DNA of 64,000 bases from positions 362,928-426,927 of the forward strand of contig NZ_JACSQS010000001.1 of NCBI RefSeq assembly GCF_014836545.1. Reading direction: 5' to 3'. This DNA is from Stenotrophomonas lacuserhaii. Lineage in GTDB: Bacteria > Pseudomonadota > Gammaproteobacteria > Xanthomonadales > Xanthomonadaceae. Numbering within the stretch: the stretch's first letter is position 1; every line of letters begins with the position of its first letter. Positions 47,476-57,028 of this stretch are shown piece by piece. The translations under genes were made by a program, and so were the position numbers. Under the pieces are notes generated by a model. It was given only the letters and a program-made list of their open reading frames with translations, made no database searches and was not told the DNA's origin.

Positions 47476-47526
47476 ATGAGCGCTGTTACTGTCCGTCGTA
47501 CACCCGGCTGGAGGGCTCTGCCATGA
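47476..47526 (+). CDS. 16-codon leader ORF overlapping the receptor start
   Basis: An ATG at 47476 with GGGGAG just upstream reads MSAVTVRRTPGWRALP and stops with TGA at 47524-47526, inside the ATGA shared with the receptor ATG at 47523. A second ribosome site, GGAGGG, lies inside the ORF before the receptor start. The leader may couple translation or sense amino acids (Arg, Pro, Trp). It could also be chance. Not a known peptide. Confidence 0.4.
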   Translation: MSAVTVRRTPGWRALP

Positions 47527-50500
47527 GCCGGACGCTGGCGAAGTTCACCTCCAGGGCCATGTTCACCTTCGTCGGCGGCGTCCTGGTCATCAATCCCGCC
47601 TTCGCGCAGGACCCGGCCACGCCGGCGCCCGTGGCGCAGCAGCAGGGCCAGGCGAGCCCGACCCAGCTGGACGCCGTGCAGGTCACCGGCATCCGCAACA
47701 GCCTCAGCCAGGCGATGGATATCAAGCGCGACTCGGCCGGCGTGGTGGATGCCATCAGTGCGGAGGACATCGGCAAGTTCCCCGACACCAACCTCGCCGA
47801 GTCACTGCAGCGCATCACCGGTATTTCCATCGAACGCCGTGATGGTGAGGGTGCACAGGTCACCGCGCGCGGCTTCGGGCCGCAGTTCAACATGGTCACG
47901 CTCAACGGGCGCCAGATGCCCGGCGCCGATGCCTTCGGTGCATCTGGACAGGTCGCCATCGGCGGTGTCGACGGCGGTACCCGTGCCTTCAACTTCGCCC
48001 AGCTTGCCGCCGAGGCCATCAACGGCATCGAGGTCTACAAGACCAGCCAGGCCAATGTGCCCAGCGGTGGCATCGGCGCAACGATCAACATCCTGACGGC
48101 GCGACCCTTCGACCATCAAGGCACCGTCGCCAGTGCCGGCGCGAAGATCGTTTCCGACGAGAGCCAGCCGTTCGGTGACGACCTGACGCCGGAACTGTCC
48201 GGCCTCTTCAGCTACAGCAACCCGGAAAAGACCTTCGGTGTTGGCGTGAGCGCCAGCTACCAGAAGCGCAAGGGTGGCTCGGTGCAGGCCACCAACAATT
48301 ACTGGAACATCCAGCCGTGGACCGGCACGCTGCCGGGCAATCCGACCGTGGTCAATGCACCGGCAGTGGGCGCGCTGTACGGTCGCCCGAACGACCTCCG
48401 CTACGCGTTTTCCGAGTTCGAACGCGAGCGCATAAACGGCCAGGCCGTGCTGCAGTTCGCGCCAACCGATGCGGTGACGCTGACCCTGGATTACACCTAT
48501 TCGACCAACGAGATCACCGAAAATCGTGGCGAACAGGGCATGTGGCTGCAGAACAGCAACTACACCGACGTCGAGTTCGACACCAGCGGCGCGGTAGCCA
48601 CGCCGATCTACATCCGAGAGGTCGCGGGCACCAAGGATTTCGGGCTTGAGCAGCAGCGCAGCATGCAGAAGTACAAGCTGGGATCGCTTGGCTTCAATGC
48701 ACTGTGGCAACTTACCGATCGGTTCAAGCTGAGCTTCGACGCGCACGATTCCAAGAACGAGAGCCGGCCGAACGATCCGCTCACCGGGGGCGGCTCCATC
48801 TTCAGCAGCATCGCCGGTACCAACAACTGCACCACCGGGCCGCATTGCGGTGGGTCGTGGGTGCAGGAAATGAACTTCAACAACGGCCTGCCGGTGGGCA
48901 CGCAGGTCTGGTACCCGAGCACGGCCGATGCACTCGCCAAGGTCAACGGCGTGGTCAATCCGGGGTTCGTGCCGGGCGAGATCGGTTCGCAGGTGCTGCG
49001 CATCAATTCGCAGACCCAGGTCAGCGAGATCAAGCAGGGCCGCGTCGACGGTGAGTGGAGTTTCGACAAGGGTCGCTTCCAGTTCGGCGTGGATTCGAGC
49101 AAGCAGACCACCCACCGCATCCAGGCCGCGGAGAACTACAACACCCTGGGCGACTGGGGCGTGGCCAACGTCGACGGGGATGTGGCCAATGGGCTGATGG
49201 ACCTGCTGCAGCCGGTCAACATCGTCGGGTTGTTCAACGACTTCAATGCCAACAGCTTCACCGCCTGGCGCGGCGATGCTGGCCGCCTGGCACAGTGGGC
49301 GGCGGACAACTATGGCGCCAGTCTCGGCGTGAGCCCGCAGCGCGCCGCCGACAACCTGGTGGAGGAGAAGACGAAATCCGCTTATTTCCAGGTCGAGCTG
49401 GACGGTGAGCTGGGCGGGCTGCGCACCAATACCCGCCTGGGCGTGCGCTATGAAACCACCGATGTGGTGTCCACTTCGGTCATCGCCATTCCGGAGGCCA
49501 TCGAATGGCAGTCCAACAATGACTTCCGCGTGGTGTTGTCCGATGAGCAACAGCCGTTCACCGAAAAGAACAGCTACAGCTACGTCCTGCCCAACCTCGA
49601 TTTCAGCATCGACCTCATGGACGACCTGAAGGGGCGCGTCTCGTTCGGCAAGAGCATCGCGCGTGCGCCGATCGGAAACCTCTACGCAGGTCCGACCGCA
49701 CAGCAACCGTTCGGCTCGGTGCTGATCGATCCGTCTTCGCGCGCCAGCGGCACCGCACAGAACCCGCAACTGAAGCCACTGGAGTCGGACAACCTCGACA
49801 TGGCGCTGGAGTGGTACTTCGCTGACGCCAGCTACGTGTCGGTCACGTATTGGAACAAGCGGGTCGCCAACTTCATCGGCAATACCGTGGTCCAGGAAAA
49901 CCTGTACGGACTGCGCGATCCCACTGCCGGTCCGGATGCACAGGCGGCGCTGGCCTTCCTCACCAGCGGCGCCTGCGCTACCCAGGTGGGCGCGGCGAAT
50001 GCGGCGGCCTGCAATGCCAACGACACCGCGTTGTTCACCGCGCTGGCACTGCTGCGCAACAATCCCGCCGGCCTGGGTGCCTACAACGGGACAGACGCGC
50101 AGGTGCTGTCCACCGAAGCCGCCTACGATCTGTATGGCACCGCAGCCGACCCCCTGTACCAGTTCAACGTCAACCGCCCGATCAACCAGAACGAGTCCAA
50201 GCTGAGTGGTTGGGAGCTTGGTGGCCAGTACTTCTTCGGCGATACCGGGTTCGGCGTGCTGGCCAACTACACCATCGTCAACGGCGACGTTGGTTACAAC
50301 GATGCGGGGGATCCGAACATAGACCAGTTCTCGCTCACCGGCCTCAGCGACACCGCCAATGCCATGCTGATGTACGAAAAGTACGGATGGTCGGTACGCC
50401 TGGCCTGGAACTGGCGTGACGAGTATCTGATCCTGGCCAACCAGGGCACCAGCCGCAATCCCTACTATGTGGAAGAATACGACCAGTGGGATCTCAGCGT

Positions 50501-50654
50501 GAACTACACACTGAATGAGAACTGGTCCTTCGGCCTGGAGGCGATCAACCTGACCGGAGAGGACGTCCGCTGGCGTTCGCGCACCTCGCAGATGATCGTG
50601 AAGCTGGCGGACCAGAGTCCGCGTTACATGCTCGGCGTGCGTTACAGGTTCTGA
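47523..50654 (+). CDS. TonB-dependent outer-membrane receptor for xylo-oligosaccharides
   Basis: 1043 residues. A signal peptide (about 1-29), then QLDAVQVTGIRNSLSQAMD with a TonB-box-like start, then the plug domain (about 50-180: SVQRITGISIERRDG-like SLQRITGISIE, GARGFGPQFNMVTLNGRQ-like segment, GIGATINILTARPF), and the 22-strand barrel ending YMLGVRYRF. Length and motifs are those of the xanthomonad receptors linked to carbohydrate use. Its neighbours (SapC, JmjC, halogenase, xylA/B, GH3, GH67) suggest xylan fragments as ligand. The palindrome at 47274 and the 16-codon leader are likely controls. No anti-sigma FecR-type extension. Confidence 0.92.
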   Translation: MSRTLAKFTSRAMFTFVGGVLVINPAFAQDPATPAPVAQQQGQASPTQLDAVQVTGIRNSLSQAMDIKRDSAGVVDAISAEDIGKFPDTNLAESLQRITGISIERRDGEGAQVTARGFGPQFNMVTLNGRQMPGADAFGASGQVAIGGVDGGTRAFNFAQLAAEAINGIEVYKTSQANVPSGGIGATINILTARPFDHQGTVASAGAKIVSDESQPFGDDLTPELSGLFSYSNPEKTFGVGVSASYQKRKGGSVQATNNYWNIQPWTGTLPGNPTVVNAPAVGALYGRPNDLRYAFSEFERERINGQAVLQFAPTDAVTLTLDYTYSTNEITENRGEQGMWLQNSNYTDVEFDTSGAVATPIYIREVAGTKDFGLEQQRSMQKYKLGSLGFNALWQLTDRFKLSFDAHDSKNESRPNDPLTGGGSIFSSIAGTNNCTTGPHCGGSWVQEMNFNNGLPVGTQVWYPSTADALAKVNGVVNPGFVPGEIGSQVLRINSQTQVSEIKQGRVDGEWSFDKGRFQFGVDSSKQTTHRIQAAENYNTLGDWGVANVDGDVANGLMDLLQPVNIVGLFNDFNANSFTAWRGDAGRLAQWAADNYGASLGVSPQRAADNLVEEKTKSAYFQVELDGELGGLRTNTRLGVRYETTDVVSTSVIAIPEAIEWQSNNDFRVVLSDEQQPFTEKNSYSYVLPNLDFSIDLMDDLKGRVSFGKSIARAPIGNLYAGPTAQQPFGSVLIDPSSRASGTAQNPQLKPLESDNLDMALEWYFADASYVSVTYWNKRVANFIGNTVVQENLYGLRDPTAGPDAQAALAFLTSGACATQVGAANAAACNANDTALFTALALLRNNPAGLGAYNGTDAQVLSTEAAYDLYGTAADPLYQFNVNRPINQNESKLSGWELGGQYFFGDTGFGVLANYTIVNGDVGYNDAGDPNIDQFSLTGLSDTANAMLMYEKYGWSVRLAWNWRDEYLILANQGTSRNPYYVEEYDQWDLSVNYTLNENWSFGLEAINLTGEDVRWRSRTSQMIVKLADQSPRYMLGVRYRF

Positions 50655-50660
50655 ACCGTG

Positions 50661-50688
50661 GGGTGCCGCTGCCTTGCCGGCGGCACCC
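50661..50688 (+). terminator. Hairpin between receptor and SapC genes
   Basis: GGGTGCCGC (50661-50669) pairs with GCGGCACCC (50680-50688) around a 10-base loop, in the 66-base gap before sapC. There is no T-run. It may protect the receptor mRNA or reduce readthrough, so that the receptor is made in excess of the downstream proteins. Confidence 0.5.
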
Positions 50689-50720
50689 GTTCAAGGCTCC
50701 TGCTGGGAGGGGACGACACC

Positions 50721-51479
50721 GTGTCGCGATACGAAATGCTCAACAACATCGCCCACCACGACCTGCGCGTGGCGACCGGCTTCGGGCCCGAATTCGGCGA
50801 TGCGGTGGGCATGCTGCCGGCCTATCCGAGCGAGTTCGCCGAACTGCAACGGGAATATCCCATCTTCCTGCGCCGCGATGTCGACAGCGGCGCCTGGCAA
50901 GCGGTAGCGCTGCTCGGGTTCGAGCAGCATGAGAATCTGTTCCTGCAGGACGGCCACTGGAATGCCTCCTACCTGCCCGGGGCTGCGGCAAAAGGGCCGT
51001 TTCTGATCGGCTTCCAGGACCGCCATATCGATGGCGCGCTCAGCCAAGAAGCGGTGCTGCACGTGGATCTTGATCATCCGCGCGTGACCGCGATGCAGGG
51101 TGAGCCGGTGTTCCTGCCGCAGGGGGGAAACTCCCCTTACCTGGACCATATCGCCAGCGTACTGCGCGGCATCCATGATGGCCACGCGTTCGGTGCGGAC
51201 ATGTTCGCCGCGCTGGACGCGCAAGGGCTGATCCAACCGGTCACGCTGGATGTGCAGGTCGATCCGGAACATCGGTTCACGGTCAACGGGCTGCACGCGA
51301 TCGACCGTGATCGCCTGGCGCTGCTGGACGGCGCCGCGTTGGCCGGACTCAACCGCGCCGGCTATCTGGAAGGGGCCTATCTGATGCTCGCGTCGCTGCA
51401 CAACATGCGCCGCCTGATCGCCGAGAAACAACGACGCCTGCGCATGCAGGATGCTGCGTCTACGGCGGGCAGGAACTGA
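50721..51479 (+). CDS. SapC family protein
   Basis: GTG 50721 (VSRYEMLNNIAHHDLRV) follows GGGAGG by ten bases and gives 252 residues, normal for SapC. Conserved features: the histidine pair near the start, LPAYPSEFAELQREYPIFL (about 34-53), LGFEQHENLFL and FLPQGGNSPYLDH. The family was named from the SapC gene of Campylobacter S-layer regions, but in xanthomonads and Caulobacter it occurs after TonB receptors with halogenase and JmjC genes. Function unknown. Part of the receptor operon, followed 4 bases later by the JmjC gene. Confidence 0.85.
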   Translation: MSRYEMLNNIAHHDLRVATGFGPEFGDAVGMLPAYPSEFAELQREYPIFLRRDVDSGAWQAVALLGFEQHENLFLQDGHWNASYLPGAAAKGPFLIGFQDRHIDGALSQEAVLHVDLDHPRVTAMQGEPVFLPQGGNSPYLDHIASVLRGIHDGHAFGADMFAALDAQGLIQPVTLDVQVDPEHRFTVNGLHAIDRDRLALLDGAALAGLNRAGYLEGAYLMLASLHNMRRLIAEKQRRLRMQDAASTAGRN

Positions 51480-51482
51480 CCG

Positions 51483-52502
51483 ATGCGGGACGCCGTTGCC
51501 ATGCGCGCACTGGAAGGCCTGGACCCCGGCGCGCTGCCGTTGCAGGCGCTGGTGGACGCTGGCGAGCCGGTGGTGCTGCGTGGCATCGTGCGCGACTGGG
51601 GACTGGTGCAGGCCGGATTGCGCGGCCCCCACGAGGCCATGGCCTACCTGCGCCGCTTCGACGCAGGGTTGCCGGTTCCGTATTCTTTCGGCGATCCCGG
51701 TATTGAAGGGCGACCGTTCTACACGGCGGACTTCACCGCGTTGAACATCGAGGTCCGGCGCGGCGTGCTGTCAGAGGTGCTGGAGGCGATCTCCGACCAT
51801 CTCGCTTCGCCCAGCCCGCCGACCTACTACGTCGCCTCGCTGCCGGTCGCGCGTGCGCTGCCCGGGTTCACCGAGCACAACGACGCCGGGCTGGCCGGGC
51901 AGGGCATCGAAGCGCCGGCAAGCATCTGGATCGGCAACCGGGTCACGGCCTCCTGCCACTACGACACCCCGCAGAACCTGGCGTGCTGCACGGTCGGCCG
52001 ACGCCGGTTCACCCTGTTTCCGCCCGAGCAGATCGACAATCTCTACCCCGGCCCGATGGATCCCACCCCCGGCGGGCAGGCGGTCAGCGTGGTGGATTTC
52101 GACCGCCCGGATTTCGATCTGCATCCCCGTTTCCGTGATGCCCTGGCGAGTGCGCAGAGCGCCGAACTGGAGCCCGGTGATGCCATCTTCATCCCGAGCC
52201 TGTGGTGGCACCACGTGCGCAGCCTGGAGCCGTTCAACGTACTGGTGAACTACTGGTGGCGCGGTTCGCCGAGCATGCTGGCCTCGCCCCTGCCGGCGCT
52301 GCAGCATGCGATGTGGGCACTGCGTGATCTGCCAGCGCGTGAGAAACAGGCGTGGGCGGCGATCTTCAACTACTACGTATTCGGCCCCGCCGAGCGCGCC
52401 GGGCAGCATCTGCCCGAAGCCGCACGGGGCGAGCTGGCACCGTTCGACACGACCCAGGCGCGGCGCATGCGTGCCCGGCTGCTGGCGCTACTCAACCGTT
52501 GA
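51483..52502 (+). CDS. JmjC/cupin-type Fe(II) oxygenase-like protein
   Basis: 339 residues, cupin_8/JmjC fold. The Fe(II) ligands are probably His159 and Asp161 (SCHYDTPQNL) and a distal His in LWWHHVRS (243-244), with 2-oxoglutarate binding nearby. GPGDAIFIP-like segment (ELEPGDAIFIPSLWW) is typical. Such proteins hydroxylate amino-acid side chains or small molecules. It is between SapC and the halogenase-like gene in a set found near carbohydrate TonB receptors. Target not known; may modify a receptor ligand or protein. Confidence 0.85.
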   Translation: MRDAVAMRALEGLDPGALPLQALVDAGEPVVLRGIVRDWGLVQAGLRGPHEAMAYLRRFDAGLPVPYSFGDPGIEGRPFYTADFTALNIEVRRGVLSEVLEAISDHLASPSPPTYYVASLPVARALPGFTEHNDAGLAGQGIEAPASIWIGNRVTASCHYDTPQNLACCTVGRRRFTLFPPEQIDNLYPGPMDPTPGGQAVSVVDFDRPDFDLHPRFRDALASAQSAELEPGDAIFIPSLWWHHVRSLEPFNVLVNYWWRGSPSMLASPLPALQHAMWALRDLPAREKQAWAAIFNYYVFGPAERAGQHLPEAARGELAPFDTTQARRMRARLLALLNR

Positions 52503-52515
52503 TGGGGACATCGCA

Positions 52516-54045
52516 TTGAACGCTGTGGACACAACAGATGGTCGGATCCGCAAGGTCGTCATCGCCGGCGGTGGCACTGCCGGTTGGCTTGCCGGCTGCG
52601 CGCTGGCCCACCAGTTCCGCGATCAGCTGGACATCGTGCTGGTGGAGTCCGAGCAGATCGGTACCGTCGGCGTGGGCGAATCCACCGTGCCGCCCATCCG
52701 CATGTTCCATCGCTTCCTGCAGATCGACGAGCAGGAGTTCCTGCGCGCAGTGGCTGGTACGTTCAAGCTCTCGATCTCGTTCGAGAACTGGCGTCGCCCC
52801 GGTGACCGTTTCATCCATCCGTTCGGCACCATCGGGCAGGGCACCTGGGCCACGCCGTTCCATCACTTCTGGTTGGAGAGCCTGCGCCGGGGCATGCCCT
52901 CGGACCTGGGCGAGTTCTGCCTGGAAAGTGCGGCCTCGCTGGAAGACCGGTTCTCGCTGCAGACCCAGCCGCAGGCCAGCTACGCCTATCACTTCGACGC
53001 CAGCCTCTACGCCAGGTTCCTGCGCGGCAAGGCCGAGGCAAACGGCCTGCGCCGGGTGGAAGGCAAGATCCGCGAAGTCCGCCAGCACGCCCATGACGGC
53101 GCCGTGGCATCGCTGGTGCTGGAAGACGGCCAGGTCATCGAGGGCGACCTGTTCATCGACTGCACCGGCTTCCGCGGCCTGTTGACCGAGCAGACCCTGC
53201 ATACCGGCTATGAAGACTGGCACGAATGGTTGCCCAGCGATCGCGCCGTTGCGGTACAGACCGAGTCGGTGAATCCGCCGGTCCCGTACACGCGCGCCAT
53301 CGCACACGAGGCCGGATGGCGCTGGCATATCGCGCTGCAGCACCGGGTGGGCTGTGGGCTGGTGTTTTCCAGCCGCCACATGTCCGATGACGAGGCGCAG
53401 GCCAAGCTGCTGCGTGACGTCGAGGGCCGGCCCCTGCGCGACCCATGGCTGGTCCCGTTCCGCAGCGGGCGCCGGTTGAAGGCATGGAACAAGAACGTGG
53501 TGGCGCTGGGGCTTGCCAGTGGGTTCATCGAGCCGCTGGAATCCACCAGCATCCACCTGACCATCAGCGCGGTAGTGCGCCTGATCCAGTTGTTCCCGCT
53601 GGAGGGCATCAGCCCATCGCTGATGGAGCTCTACAACGATGTCAGCCGCCAGGAAATGGAACACGTGCGCGACTTCATCATCCTGCATTACCACGCCAAC
53701 CAGCGCGACGAGCCGATGTGGAAAGCGTGTCGGGAGATGGCGCTGCCTGAGTCGCTGCAGGTCCGACTGCGCGCGTGGCGCGAGCGCGCCCACGCCTGGC
53801 AGGACCCCGGCGAACTGTTCCGGGTCGACTCCTGGACCAGCGTCCTGACCGGGCAGGGCATCCAGCCAGGACCGCCGCATCCGCTGTCGCGCGCCATCAG
53901 TGATGCGGACCTGCGCACGCTGCTGGATCGCATCCGTCGGCCGGTGCAGCAGGAGGTGGCGAAGATGCCGTCGCAGGCCGCGTTCATCGAGCGCTACTGC
54001 AACGCGTCGGCGCAGGCGTGGCAACGGGGCATGGCGGTGACATAG
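52516..54045 (+). CDS. Tryptophan-halogenase-like FAD protein
   Basis: TTG 52516 gives 509 residues. The FAD motif GGGTAGW (18-24), GVGESTVPP (52-60), the catalytic lysine Lys84 in GTFKLSISFENW and the EPLES element (339-343) match flavin-dependent halogenases. The diagnostic WxWxIP is WRWHIA (268-273), with Ala for Pro. Related genes next to TonB receptors are called tryptophan halogenases but their substrate is unknown. The changed motif and neighbours (SapC, JmjC) leave open whether it halogenates, hydroxylates or reduces. Last gene before xylB. Confidence 0.85.
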   Translation: MNAVDTTDGRIRKVVIAGGGTAGWLAGCALAHQFRDQLDIVLVESEQIGTVGVGESTVPPIRMFHRFLQIDEQEFLRAVAGTFKLSISFENWRRPGDRFIHPFGTIGQGTWATPFHHFWLESLRRGMPSDLGEFCLESAASLEDRFSLQTQPQASYAYHFDASLYARFLRGKAEANGLRRVEGKIREVRQHAHDGAVASLVLEDGQVIEGDLFIDCTGFRGLLTEQTLHTGYEDWHEWLPSDRAVAVQTESVNPPVPYTRAIAHEAGWRWHIALQHRVGCGLVFSSRHMSDDEAQAKLLRDVEGRPLRDPWLVPFRSGRRLKAWNKNVVALGLASGFIEPLESTSIHLTISAVVRLIQLFPLEGISPSLMELYNDVSRQEMEHVRDFIILHYHANQRDEPMWKACREMALPESLQVRLRAWRERAHAWQDPGELFRVDSWTSVLTGQGIQPGPPHPLSRAISDADLRTLLDRIRRPVQQEVAKMPSQAAFIERYCNASAQAWQRGMAVT

Positions 54046-54071
54046 CCGCCCGACATGCTGTTGCCGCTGAT

Positions 54072-54085
54072 TGGTAGCGCTACCT
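54072..54085. promoter_or_regulatory. Second xyl-box-like operator, before xylB
   Basis: TGGTAGCGCTACCT matches the palindrome at 47274 in 13 of 14 bases. It lies 23 bases upstream of the xylulokinase start and 26 after the halogenase stop, so a separate control of the xyl catabolic genes is likely. Probably bound by one of the two LacI regulators. Confidence 0.7.
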
Positions 54086-54108
54086 TCAAGCCAAAACGGG
54101 TGGAAACG

Positions 54109-55650
54109 ATGGATCTGGTTGCCGGAATCGACGCGGGTACGCAAAGCCTCAAGGTGGTGGTCTACGACCCTGCCGGGCGCAACGTGGTGGCCAGCGCCAG
54201 CGCGCCGTTGACGCTGGCCAGCGGTGCCGACGGCAGCCGTGAACAACAGCCGGCGGACTGGGTCGCGGCACTGCACGCCTGCTTCGTCGACATCGATCCC
54301 GCGCTGCGCTCGCGCATTGCCGCGCTGGCCGTCTCGGGCCAACAGCACGGGTTCGTGGCGGTCGATGAAGCGGGAGAGGTACTGGCACCGGCCAAGCTGT
54401 GGTGCGACACCAGCACCTCGGCCGAGTGCGGGCAGATCATGCAGGCGGCAGGCGGCAGGGCGCGCACCATCGCGCTGGCCGGCAACCCCGTCCTCACCGG
54501 GTACACCGCATCCAAGCTGCCCTGGACCAAGGCCCACCGACCCGAGGCCTACGCCCGCCTTGCGAGCATCCTGCTGCCCCACGATTACCTCAATTTCGTG
54601 TTGACCGGGCAGCGTTTCTGCGAGTACGGGGATGCGTCCGGCACGGGCTGGCTGGACGTTCGCACCCGCACCTGGTCGAGCGAGCTGTTGCATGCGACCG
54701 ATCCCGAGCGCGATCTTGCGGCCTGCCTGCCGCGCATCGCCGCGCCTGAAGAAGTGTTCGACATCGACCCCGCCACGGCGGCGGCGTTGGGGCTGCCGGC
54801 GACGGTGAAAGTGGCTGTCGGAGGCGGTGACAACATGATGGCGGCCATCGGCACCGGCTGCGTGGTGCCGGGTCGCCTGGCGATGAGCCTCGGCACCTCG
54901 GGCACGCTGTTCGCCTACTCCGACACGCCCGTGGTCGATCCGGACGGGGCATGGGCGGCCTTCTGTTCGTCCACCGGCGGCTGGCTGCCGCTGATCTGCA
55001 CGATGAACTGCACCGTGGCGACCGAGCAGGTCGCGGCGGCTTTCGGCTTCAGCACGCGCGACGGCGACGCTCACCTGCGAGCGACTCCGCCCGGTGCCGA
55101 CGGGCTGGTGATGCTGCCCTACCTCAACGGTGAACGCACGCCGGACCTGCCGTTCGGCAAAGGCGTGCTGGCGGGGCTGGACACCACCAACATGACGCCG
55201 GCGCATGTCTATCGGGCGGCGATGGAAGGGGCCACCTACAGTCTGAAGTACGGCTTCGATGCCTTCGTACGCGCGCGCATGTCGTTTGATTCCATCGTGC
55301 TGACCGGCGGCGGCAGCAACAGCGCGCAGTGGCGGCAACTGGTGGCCGATGTATTCGGCCTGCCGGTGGAGGTACCCAGCCAGCCTGAAGGCGCCGCGTT
55401 CGGTGCGGCGCTGCAGGCGGTGTGGGCGCTGGGCCACGCGCGCGGCGAAGCCACCTCGATCGCCGACATCGCCGACCAGTACGTAGCGCTGGATCCGCTT
55501 CGGTCCGCACGCCCGGACCCGGCGCGCATGCAGGCCTACGCCACCGCCTATGCACGGTTCCTGCGCCACCTCGATGCCATCACGCCGCTGTATCGCGACG
55601 GATCCCCCTCAACGCCACACCCCGCACAACGACAGGAAGACCCCTCATGA
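54109..55650 (+). CDS. xylB: Xylulokinase
   Basis: 513 residues, FGGY kinase: [19 protein letters not shown] at the start (phosphate 1), [13 protein letters not shown] (about 78-90), [22 protein letters not shown] [10 protein letters not shown] (about 260), [13 protein letters not shown] (about 340) and [13 protein letters not shown] (about 400). It phosphorylates D-xylulose, the product of XylA, for the pentose phosphate pathway. ATG 54109 is used; its stop overlaps the xylA start (ATGA). Under the operator at 54072. Confidence 0.96.
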   Translation: MDLVAGIDAGTQSLKVVVYDPAGRNVVASASAPLTLASGADGSREQQPADWVAALHACFVDIDPALRSRIAALAVSGQQHGFVAVDEAGEVLAPAKLWCDTSTSAECGQIMQAAGGRARTIALAGNPVLTGYTASKLPWTKAHRPEAYARLASILLPHDYLNFVLTGQRFCEYGDASGTGWLDVRTRTWSSELLHATDPERDLAACLPRIAAPEEVFDIDPATAAALGLPATVKVAVGGGDNMMAAIGTGCVVPGRLAMSLGTSGTLFAYSDTPVVDPDGAWAAFCSSTGGWLPLICTMNCTVATEQVAAAFGFSTRDGDAHLRATPPGADGLVMLPYLNGERTPDLPFGKGVLAGLDTTNMTPAHVYRAAMEGATYSLKYGFDAFVRARMSFDSIVLTGGGSNSAQWRQLVADVFGLPVEVPSQPEGAAFGAALQAVWALGHARGEATSIADIADQYVALDPLRSARPDPARMQAYATAYARFLRHLDAITPLYRDGSPSTPHPAQRQEDPS

Positions 55651-56981
55651 CCACCCAGCCCTTCATCGGCAGCAAGGAATATTTCCCCGGCATCGGCCGC
55701 ATCCCCTTCGAAGGACGGGGGTCGGACAACCCGCTCGCCTTCAAGGTGTATGACGCGGACAAGCGCGTCGGGGGCAAGACCATGCAGGAACACCTGCGCT
55801 TCGCGGTGTGCTACTGGCACACCTTCTGCAATGCAGGGCATGATCCGTTCGGCCCGGGCACCCGGCATTTCCCCTGGGAAGCCGGCTCGCCGATGGCCAG
55901 CGCCGAGGCGAAGCTGGACGCGGCGTTCGAGTTCTTCACCAAGCTGGGCGTGCCGTACTGGTGCTTCCATGACATCGACCTGGCACCGGACGCCGACGAC
56001 GTCGCTGTCTACGAGAAGAACCTCAAGCACATGGTGGCGCTGGCCAAGGCCCGCCAGGACGACACCGGCATGAAGCTGCTGTGGGGCACGGCCAATCTGT
56101 TCTCGCACCCACGCTACATGAACGGTGCGTCCACCAATCCGGACTTCGCGGTGGTGGCGCGGGCCGCCGTCCAGGTCAAGGCGGCGCTGGAAGCAACCGT
56201 TGAACTGGGCGGCGAACATTACGTGTTCTGGGGTGGCCGCGAAGGGTATGCCGCCCTCGCCAATACGCAGATGAAGCGCGAAGTCGAACACCTTGCACGC
56301 TTCCTGACCATGGCGCGCGACCATGGCCGCAGCATCGGCCTGAAGGGCAATTTCCTGATCGAACCCAAGCCGATGGAACCGATGAAGCACCAGTACGACT
56401 TCGACAGCGCCACGGTGGTCGGGTTCCTGAAGGAACATGGCCTGGACAAGGATTTCAAGCTCAACATCGAGGCGAACCACGCCACGTTGTCCGGTCATAC
56501 CTTCGAGCACGATCTGCAGGTCGCATCGGACCATGGGCTGCTGGGCAGCATCGATGCCAACCGCGGCAATGCCCAGAACGGCTGGGATACCGACCAGTTC
56601 CCCACCGACCTGTACGACACCGTCGGCGCGATGCTGGTGGTGCTGCGCCAGGGCGGGCTGGAGGGCGGCCTGAACTTCGATGCCAAGGTGCGCCGTGAAT
56701 CGACCGACCTGGAAGACCTGTTCATCGCACACGTCGGGGGCATGGATGCGTTCGCCCATGGGCTGGAAGTCGCCCATGCGCTGATCAACGATTCGCCGCT
56801 GGAACAGTGGCGGAAGGAGCGTTACGCCAGCTTCGACAGTGGTACCGGCCAGGCGTTCGCAAGTGGCGCGCTCAGCCTCGCTGAACTGGCCGCGCTGGGT
56901 GCGAAGGGCGGCGAGCCCAGGCAGGTCAGCGGCAAGCAGGAGCGCTACGAGAACCTGATCAACCAGTATCTGCTGCGCTGA
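55647..56981 (+). CDS. xylA: Xylose isomerase (class II)
   Basis: 444 residues, class II by its length and N-terminal segment ([18 protein letters not shown]). Metal and substrate residues are in [32 protein letters not shown] and [17 protein letters not shown]. Tetrameric Mg/Mn-dependent isomerase turning D-xylose into D-xylulose. AGGAAG lies 7 bases before the start, which overlaps the end of xylB. Confidence 0.97.
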   Translation: MTTQPFIGSKEYFPGIGRIPFEGRGSDNPLAFKVYDADKRVGGKTMQEHLRFAVCYWHTFCNAGHDPFGPGTRHFPWEAGSPMASAEAKLDAAFEFFTKLGVPYWCFHDIDLAPDADDVAVYEKNLKHMVALAKARQDDTGMKLLWGTANLFSHPRYMNGASTNPDFAVVARAAVQVKAALEATVELGGEHYVFWGGREGYAALANTQMKREVEHLARFLTMARDHGRSIGLKGNFLIEPKPMEPMKHQYDFDSATVVGFLKEHGLDKDFKLNIEANHATLSGHTFEHDLQVASDHGLLGSIDANRGNAQNGWDTDQFPTDLYDTVGAMLVVLRQGGLEGGLNFDAKVRRESTDLEDLFIAHVGGMDAFAHGLEVAHALINDSPLEQWRKERYASFDSGTGQAFASGALSLAELAALGAKGGEPRQVSGKQERYENLINQYLLR

Positions 56982-57028
56982 CCGCGCAAGCTCGCGTCGA
57001 TGAAACCCAACCGGGGAGGGGCAGGGCA

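Noticed and set aside
52492-55569. Open frame of about 1025 codons on the reverse strand over halogenase and xylB
   Set aside because: Antisense to two well-supported genes; composition is Arg/His/Gln-rich with no protein-like pattern.
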